Below are positions 57,461 to 64,000 of a stretch of 64,000 nt of DNA, piece after piece. The notes below the pieces were generated by a model, which was not told the origin of the DNA, did no database searches, and saw nothing but the letters and a program-made list of their open reading frames with translations. This stretch comes from Perognathus longimembris pacificus (Eukaryota; Chordata; Mammalia; Rodentia; Heteromyidae), in contig NC_063171.1 in assembly GCF_023159225.1 (NCBI RefSeq), positions 7,551,886-7,615,885 of the forward strand. Reading direction: 5' to 3'. How positions within the stretch are numbered: the first letter of the stretch is position 1; each line of letters starts with the position of its first letter. The position numbers and the translations under genes are program-made.

Positions 57461-57829
57461 ACCCTAGTACATAAAAATCATATATTATTCAGAGTTATAT
57501 ATTTTTGAATTTTCTATATTGCATTCTGTTGTGTTTCAATTTCATTATTTTGTGTTTGAAGAGGACACATTGCATAGTTTTAATTAATTATATTATAATC
57601 TCTTTGAATTTCATATGCCCCACCTATCTTTTCTGTTTTTAATATTCTTTGTAATTGATTTTGAAAGTTTGATTATAATGCATGGATTTTTTTGAATTTA
57701 TCTTACATAGAATTTGTTGAGCTTCTTAGAAGTGCAAACTCATGTATCTGTTATCCAACTGCAATATTTTTAGTCATTTGGTATACATATATGCATACAC
57801 ATATTTGTATGTATTAGTTTTTCTTATTT

Positions 57830-58040
57830 ATGCTTTAGCTACTACTGGATTTTGAACTTGAAATTTCTTAGTTTCTTTGCTTGGCTTCAACTATTACTCC
57901 AGTCCAGATTTTTGGTCATCACTTTTGGAGACAGTCTTAGGGACTTTTCTGCCTGGACTGGCTTAGAACTGGTATAACTCAAAACTCAGACTCCTGATTA
58001 GCTGGAATTACAGGTATGAGACACTTGTACTAGGCTTTAT
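57830..58040 (-). mobile_element. Dimeric SINE, diverged
   Basis: CTACTACTGGATTTTGAACTTG, GACAGTCTTAGGGACTTTTC, GCCTGGACTGGC and TTAGCTGGAATTACAGGTATGAG. Confidence 0.65.
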
Positions 58041-58044
58041 ATAT

Positions 58045-59080
58045 TCTTTTGCTCCTTTTATATATTCTTTTGATCCTCTCTCATCACCTAAAGGGACTTC
58101 TATAATATATATTATTATATACATCACAGTGTCCCATAACTCTGAATTTATCTTAAAATTTTTTCATTTTATAATCTTTTAGTTTCATAGGTTAGGTAAT
58201 TTCAACTTAGTTACCATTAAGTTTATTAATAATTTAATCTATTTACTTAATTTTTTCATTGCATCTTCTCTAACAAATTATTTTAGCTATTGTACTTTCG
58301 TAGTACTTTATGTCATTATGTTTTAGGGTTTCTATTTTCATTGGTATTTTCACATTTTGGTGCAGAACTTTCCTGATTACATTTAGTTTTGTCCTTTTTA
58401 TGGCAAGATAAAAGTAAATTATCTGTTTTCTATCAAATTGGATTGTTTCTGATTATTCAGTATAATTGATGAAAATCTTTGATTTTCAAATGACAAACAT
58501 GTTTTCTATTGTGGAACATATTATTTTATTTATGTCTTCATATTTCTTTGTTATTCATTTATTTATTTATGGTTTTAATAGTTTTATGTGCTATAATTTG
58601 AATTCTGATAATATAGTTGGTATTTACCAATGACCCAGTGAATCCCACAGTTGATGCACCATGGGTCATAATTTGATTCTTTGAATAGTTATGAAAAACC
58701 CCTATTAAATTTCATGGCCCTGATCACACTTTAATAATTGCTTTGTTTAGAATCATCTTCCATGCAGTTGACATAAATTCATATCCTAAACCTATGTAGG
58801 ATACTGGAAGGGGTGTACATAGTGCACGGCTGACAATTTTAGAAAATGTCTATTTGGACAGTCAATTTCAAATCCCACACCTTGTTAGAGCCAAGTCCTT
58901 GTTTGTTTTGACCCCCATGGGCCATCACATTCCTAGGTTTATCAATCCATCACTATTACTATTTTCATACCTGTATTAGAACACATAAATAAGAACTTTC
59001 CAATTTTGGCTTCAGTGTGACAATAGCCAGATCACAGGAGGCAAACTAGAGGGCTCAATAGTTATATGTGTTTGATCATA
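58045..59080. other. Intergenic, nothing recognised
   Basis: Strongly AT-rich; possibly very old L1, but I could not align it. Confidence 0.35.
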
Positions 59081-59084
59081 TAAA

Positions 59085-59575
59085 ATGATGCTTATCAAAA
59101 TGTACTCTTCAGTTCTTTCTTTTTCATTTTGCTTTCTTTTTTCCTTGGCTTATTCCCTGTAGTGACTGCTTTTGATTTTTGTACCCTTTATCTTGTGTAT
59201 AAGTTTATCTGATTTGGGGAGGAGAAGGGAAACACAGAAATGGTGGGGCAAAGGGTGAGTCAATTCAGCAGTGATACTCACTACACAGTCTTTTAGAAAT
59301 GAACTATGCAACTTGGAAAGAGAGAGCCATGAGGAAAAAAACTGGGAGAAAATGAGGGAGGGAGTGACATTATTCAAGAACAAAGATACTCATTACCTGA
59401 TTGATATGTTACATCACCTTTATAATAAAATTTAAAATAAAAACATCCAATGAAAATGAAGGAGGGTGTAACAAATATGACAAGAAATGTACTCATTACC
59501 TTATTATGTAACTATACCCTCTCTGCACATCATCTTATCAATAAAATTTAATAATAATAATAAAAAATAAAAAAA
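59085..59575 (+). mobile_element. Two adjoining L1 3' ends
   Basis: 59085-59440 runs through GATTTGGGGAGGAGAAGGGAAACACAG to TTTATAATAAAATTTAAAATAAAAAC. 59455-59575 repeats the final part from another family (GTAACAAATATGACAAGAAATGTACTC...CATCTTATCAATAAAATTTAAT), then an AATAA-rich tail. Confidence 0.8.
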
Positions 59576-59649
59576 TAAAAACATCCAAAAACAAAACCAT
59601 AGTTCTAGTATAACAAACATAAGAAGTCAAGATAAAGTGTTTATAATAA

Positions 59650-60960
59650 AAATCCCAGAATGGTCAGATCAGGAATGTCAAGATTTTATTCAGAGTTTGT
59701 CAGGGCAAATGTCTCAATATCTAAAATATACACAGAACTCAAAAAATTAAATTGCTCCAAAACAAATAATCAAAGATCCAACAGCCCTCTCAACAAATGG
59801 GCTAAAGGTCTAAAAAGAAACTTCTCTGAAGAGGAAATGAGAATGGCCAAGAGTCACATGAAAAAGTGCTCTATGTCACTGGCCATAAAAGAAATGCAAA
59901 TCAAAACAACATTGAGATTCCACCTCACCCCAGTAAGATGTCTATTATCAGGAAATATAATAATGACAAATGCTGGAGAGGATGTGGCCAAATGGGAACT
60001 CTACTACATTGTTGGTTGGAATGCAAACTTGTTCAACCCCTCTGGAAAGCAGTGTGGAGGTTCCTAAGAAGGCTAAACATGGAGCTCCCCTATGACCCAG
60101 GAGCCCCACTTTTGGGCATCTACCCAAAAGACTACAAGCAAGACCACACTAAAACCACCAGCACAACTATGTTTATTACAGCACAACTTGTAATCTCTAA
60201 TAGATGGAACCAACCTAGATGTCCCTCAGTAGAAAAGTGGATCCGTAAAATGTACATATACCCAATGGAATTCTATGCCTCCATCAGAAGGAATGACACT
60301 GCCCCATTCGTAAGGAAATGGAAGGACTCAGAAAAAAACCATACTAAGTGAAGTGACCCAGACCCAAAGAAACAAACCCTATGGTGTTAATCATAGGGAA
60401 TAGCCAGTAAATGATTAGGCTAGTCATGGTAGAAGGTCAAAATACCCCAATAACTACACCCATATGATCACATAAGATGAAGCCAAGTGAAATGAACTCT
60501 ACATTATGGAAACAAGAGTTATACCACTGTTGTAATTATTCTCAACATGCCATGTGAAACTGTACCTTTTTTACTTTTTTATTTTTTTCTTGTCTGTTTG
60601 ATTGTTTTGTTTCTCTTGTATTCCCTTCCTGTGGTTGTACCCCAGCTACCACTATATTTCATCCAAATACCATGGATACTACTTATATGGGTATTAGAAC
60701 TGGGGAAGGGAAAGGGAATATCAAGATTGAGAGACAAAGGACAAAAAGACGAACCATTCCAAAAGCAATACTTACAAAACCATTTGGTATAAGTTAACTC
60801 TTGGGGGAGAGGGGGAAGGGGAGGGGGAGATGGGGGCAAAAGGAGGGAGGAGGTAACAAGTTGAACAAGAAATGTACTCACTGCCTTACACATGAACCTT
60901 TATCCCCTCTGTACCACACTTTGACAATAAAGAAAAAAGTTTAATAAAAATAAAAACAGA
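59650..60960 (+). mobile_element. 5'-truncated L1, relatively young
   Basis: ORF2 C-terminus in frames 59660-60067 and 59866-60351. Visible are [20 protein letters not shown], the Cys-rich [19 protein letters not shown] and PMEFYASIRRND. Then the 3' UTR with a G-rich tract (60803-60860) and an end at CTTTGACAATAAAGAAAAAAG. One frameshift separates the two frames. Confidence 0.92.
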
Positions 60961-61945
60961 ATTTCAAAGGCAAGCTAGGAAATTGTCCTTCATAGTGAAG
61001 AAAGAGAACACACTATATATGCCTTTTGTGGGAGTCATTGAGGGAAATGAGAAGCAGACCATACAGGAGGTATATAGCCTACCTTATGAAATTGAAGTAT
61101 GAAGAATTCAGTATTATTTACCATTCTTGGTTTGGTCCTGAGTTGAAAGTTGTGAAAAACATTTGGAAAATTGGAAGCTATTAATCATGTCTGTACTATT
61201 TTGGGCCAATTGCTACTCACACTTTAGTTTGTTTTCCTGGATTAGTTGAAGTAGAGGCTATGGGTAAGAGTTCAAAGGTCATATAGAATCTCAACATGGT
61301 CCATATATGTAATCAGTATAACTAATAATACAGTAAGAATTGAAAGCTAATTCTCAAATCTTAAAAGATGAAAATATTTATGTATTTTTGCACATCGATA
61401 TTAATAAATTGAAATATACTATGAATATTAAACTACTATGAATTAGGATATTTTTAAATAAAAGCCTCATATTGGAACACACGTAGATGAAAAATTCTCT
61501 CAATATGAGGTTTGGCATTAAAGATGTCACCACAAAGTTTGCATCAATTTTCTGTTTCTACTTTCAAAAGTTTTTTATAGGAATGTAACTTTGAAAAAAT
61601 GTTGTACTTGGTTTTATTCTTGGCTATATGGTAAAGAAAAATAAACTCAATTTTAAGCACTAACATATTCACTTGAAAATTTCTCATGGAAATAATAATT
61701 GAGTGGAATATTTAATCAACATAGAATTAATATTTAGTCCTAATTATTTTCTGTACTGTGCTATGCTGAATACTTTGAGTAAAGATCTCAGAAGCAAGTT
61801 GTTGTCATATTTTCAAACATGTCATCCTCCTCCACAGACAGACATAGTAACTAGAATTTCTCTTCCGAGGGGAAGTAATAAAAGGGTAAACTGAGGAGAA
61901 ATCTCTCACAGTCTACTCATCAGGTTACTTTTAGACTGCAGCATT
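60961..61945. other. Intergenic, nothing recognised
   Basis: No gene or clear repeat. Confidence 0.4.
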
Positions 61946-61949
61946 TCTT

Positions 61950-62205
61950 CCTTCTGATGATGAGAAGGAACATCAAAAAGGTGAAAGGGTAAAAGGCAAA
62001 ATAACACAATAGCAATACTTACAAGACCATATGTAGTAAACCAACTGTACAACTTGGGTGGGGGGATTGGATAGGAGGAAAGGTGGGAGAAAAATGATGG
62101 AGGAGGTAACAAGTTTGATGAGAAATGTACTCACTATCTTATGTATGTAACTGTAACCCCTCTGTACATCACCTTGACAATAAAAAATAAAATTAAATAA
62201 AGAAA
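61950..62205 (+). mobile_element. L1 3' UTR copy
   Basis: GATGAGAAGGAACATCAAAAAGGTG, the G-run near 62057-62066, GGAGGAGGTAACAAGTTTGATG, and CATCACCTTGACAATAAAAAATAAAATT. Confidence 0.85.
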
Positions 62206-62250
62206 ACCCAGGATGAAACAGAAAAAAATTCTCACATAAGAATGCAGAGC

Positions 62251-62489
62251 TTAATGTAATTTTTTCCATTTTCTTATGAATAATACAATATCATTCTTTT
62301 TGATGGAAATGTAGAATTTCTTTGTGTGTATATACTACATTTTCTTGATGTACAACTTATGTGAGGATGTTGGGAGGGAAAAACAGAAACAGAGGAAAGT
62401 GGTAACATTGTTTAAAAGGAAATGTACCCATTACTTGACTTATGTAACTATTACCCCTCTGTACATCACTATAAAATAACAATAAAAAA
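62251..62489 (+). mobile_element. Short L1 with inverted 5' segment and target duplication
   Basis: 62251-62345 is reversed ORF2 end (CATTCTTTTTGATGGAAATG, GTGTGTATATACTACATTTTC). 62346-62489 is sense 3' UTR to AATAACAATAAAAAAG. Flanks AATGCAGAGC (62241-62250) and AGTGCAGAGC (62491-62500) differ by one base. Confidence 0.88.
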
Positions 62490-62650
62490 GAGTGCAGAGC
62501 CAATAACATGTGATTACTATTTTTATTTTGAATTATAGGTATTTTTCCTCCCATCTGTCCTTGATTCAAAGATTCTGATTTTCTTTACCCTACATGGTAT
62601 CTCTGCAGAGATGTGATTACCATTTACAAGACATCAGTTATTTTGAAGAT

Positions 62651-63568
62651 TTATTTCCTCTTCCATTTCTTCAGAAGAGTTTCTCTGACTTCCTTGTTGC
62701 GCAGCATGTATATGAAGGGGTTTAGAACTGGAGTCACCATGTTGAGGACATGGTCAGCTTTGGTCAGATCCAAAGCATCTTTGATGGATGTGTAGACATG
62801 GATGAAAATTGTGGAACCATACCAGATGAGCACCACAGGGAGATGGGAGGAGCAAGTGGAAAAGGCTTTGCTTCTGCCGTTGGCAGAGGGGATCCTGAGG
62901 ATGGTGCTGATGATGTATATGTAGGAGACGAGACCAATTTGATCAGACAGGAACTCAAGATGACTACAAAAGCAATCACAAAAGACACCAGCTCCACTGC
63001 CTGTGTGCTAGTGCAGGCCAGGGCTATCCAAGGTGCAATGTCACAGAAGTGATTAATAGCATGAGGGCCACAGATGGATAGGCTGCTGATGAGTGCTGTT
63101 GGCAGTGCAATGGCCAGGAAACCACAGACCCAGGACCGAGAGCCAGCTTCATAGAGAGCAGGCTACTTATGATGATCCCATAGTGTAGAGGAAAGCAGAT
63201 GGCCAGATAGCAGTCATAAGCCATGGTTGCCAGGAGAAAGTACTCTGTGCAGCCGAATGAGAAAACCCAGGTACATCTGCAAAAGACACTTGTGAAGGAT
63301 ATGATCTGGCTTCTTCTAACCAGAATGGCTAGAGCTTTGGGGACTGCAGCTGTGTACCAAATCTCCAGGAAAGAGAGGTTGCTCAGAAAGAAGTACATGG
63401 GGGTATGCAATTGGTTGGAGGTACTCACCACCAACAGGATAGCCATGTTACCTCCAATTGTAGGTACATCATGAGAAAGAGCACAAAAAGAGATAGCTGA
63501 AGGGCCTGGGTCCTGAGGAAACCAAGCAAGATGAAATCCTGTAGTAAAGTCTCATTTTGAGTAGTCAT
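62651..63568 (-). pseudogene. OR6F1: Olfactory receptor OR6F1-like pseudogene
   Basis: The broken frames, read in order, match my memory of human OR6F1 (308 codons) along the full length: start MTTQNETLLQDF at 63568, HTPMYFFLSNLSFLEIWYT, then SIKDALDL in the third extracellular loop and the tail [11 protein letters not shown]. Lesions: a 1-nt loss near 63452-63460 before the TM1 GN motif; a 1-nt loss near 63135-63138 in TM4; and a 5-bp tandem duplication GAGAC-GAGAC (+ strand) at 62925-62934 in TM5, each shifting frame. Single codons are also lost in NHFFCD and before TPVLNPF, and the DRY arginine is Cys (MAYDCY). It cannot yield a receptor unless the assembly is wrong. It lies downstream of the OR13G1-like gene on the same strand, as in human 1q44. 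Confidence 0.9.
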
Positions 63569-63629
63569 TACCTGTTTTATATAGTAGGAGAAAGAAGCAC
63601 AAAAATGAGGGATTTGATTCAATCATGCA

Positions 63630-63636
63630 TCATACA

Positions 63637-63667
<31 letters not shown>
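63630..63667. repeat. (CATA)n microsatellite
   Basis: Nine near-perfect CATA units, about 60 bases upstream of the OR6F1-like start. Bases 63668-64000 show no recognised feature. Confidence 0.95.
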
Positions 63668-63668
<1 letters not shown>

Positions 63669-64000
63669 AGATGTAGTGTGTTATTTATTGCCTGCCCACT
63701 GTGTACTTGGAGCTGACAGTTAACATCTATTATTTTAAATGAGGTGATGCAGATATTATTATAACTTATTAGTTATGATAGTTTAGGAAAGTAATATTCC
63801 ATAAATAATGACTTGCAAAGGTTTTACTGATGCTTTCATTTCATATCTGAGATTCAAATCTAGCCTCTATGCCTCCATGGTCTTGATCCATGCTCACAGA
63901 AGGATGACAATTTCATCTGCCTCAGCAGACCCTCTGTGCAGCTTTGAAGAAATACATGCAATTTAGTCTTTCATAGAATCTGGCCTCTTACATTAAATTC

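Noticed and set aside
62750..63052. 100-codon + frame opposite the OR6F1-like region
   Set aside because: Antisense of a clear OR pseudogene.

Overview
This is mammalian, almost certainly rodent, intergenic DNA. It is AT-rich, carries large numbers of L1 fragments, and is littered with two SINE families: tRNA/ID-like composites and dimers joining a 7SL/B1-like part to an ID-like part. It also has IAP/ERVK-type solo LTRs. The composite ID-like SINE (a GGGGCTGGGGATATAGCC-type start, then a second tRNA-like unit ending in CCAGGACTGGCC plus poly-A) resembles what I recall from geomyoid rodents such as kangaroo rats and pocket mice. The suborder is an inference; I could not search a repeat library.

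The genic content is a thin slice of an olfactory receptor (OR) cluster. An intact class II OR lies on the + strand at 6642-7595. An intact OR13G1-like gene lies on the - strand at 43621-44544. A decayed OR6F1-like pseudogene lies on the - strand at 62651-63568. Adjacent OR13G1 and OR6F1 on one strand match the human 1q44 cluster, so the window is probably the orthologous locus. The three genes do not form an operon or pathway; each would be a separately expressed odorant-receptor unit.

A processed retrocopy of RAP2A (Ras-like GTPase) sits between the ORs at about 36.76-40.79 kb on the - strand. It has a matching direct repeat at both ends, a long 3' UTR and an almost open 179-codon reading frame. 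A 12-nt in-frame deletion and replacement of P-loop Gly12 argue that it is a pseudogene. A second stretch (45.77-47.56 kb) may be a UTR-only retrocopy.

The rest is layered transposon debris. From 8.0 to 16.0 kb an ancient L1 (- strand) is interrupted by a SINE, by a 3.3-kb younger L1 that itself holds a solo LTR, and by an 86-bp L1 stub. From 18.75 to about 25.85 kb lies a nearly full-length but dead L1 (- strand) with a SINE in its ORF2. L1 3' ends are scattered from 27.9 to 62.5 kb. Three L1 copies have the inverted 5' segments left by twin priming. Three solo LTRs each have perfect 6-bp target duplications. I found no CRISPR array, RNA gene or novel protein system. The most notable items are the RAP2A retrocopy, the mutations of OR6F1, the datable nested insertions and a recurrent unnamed repeat tail.
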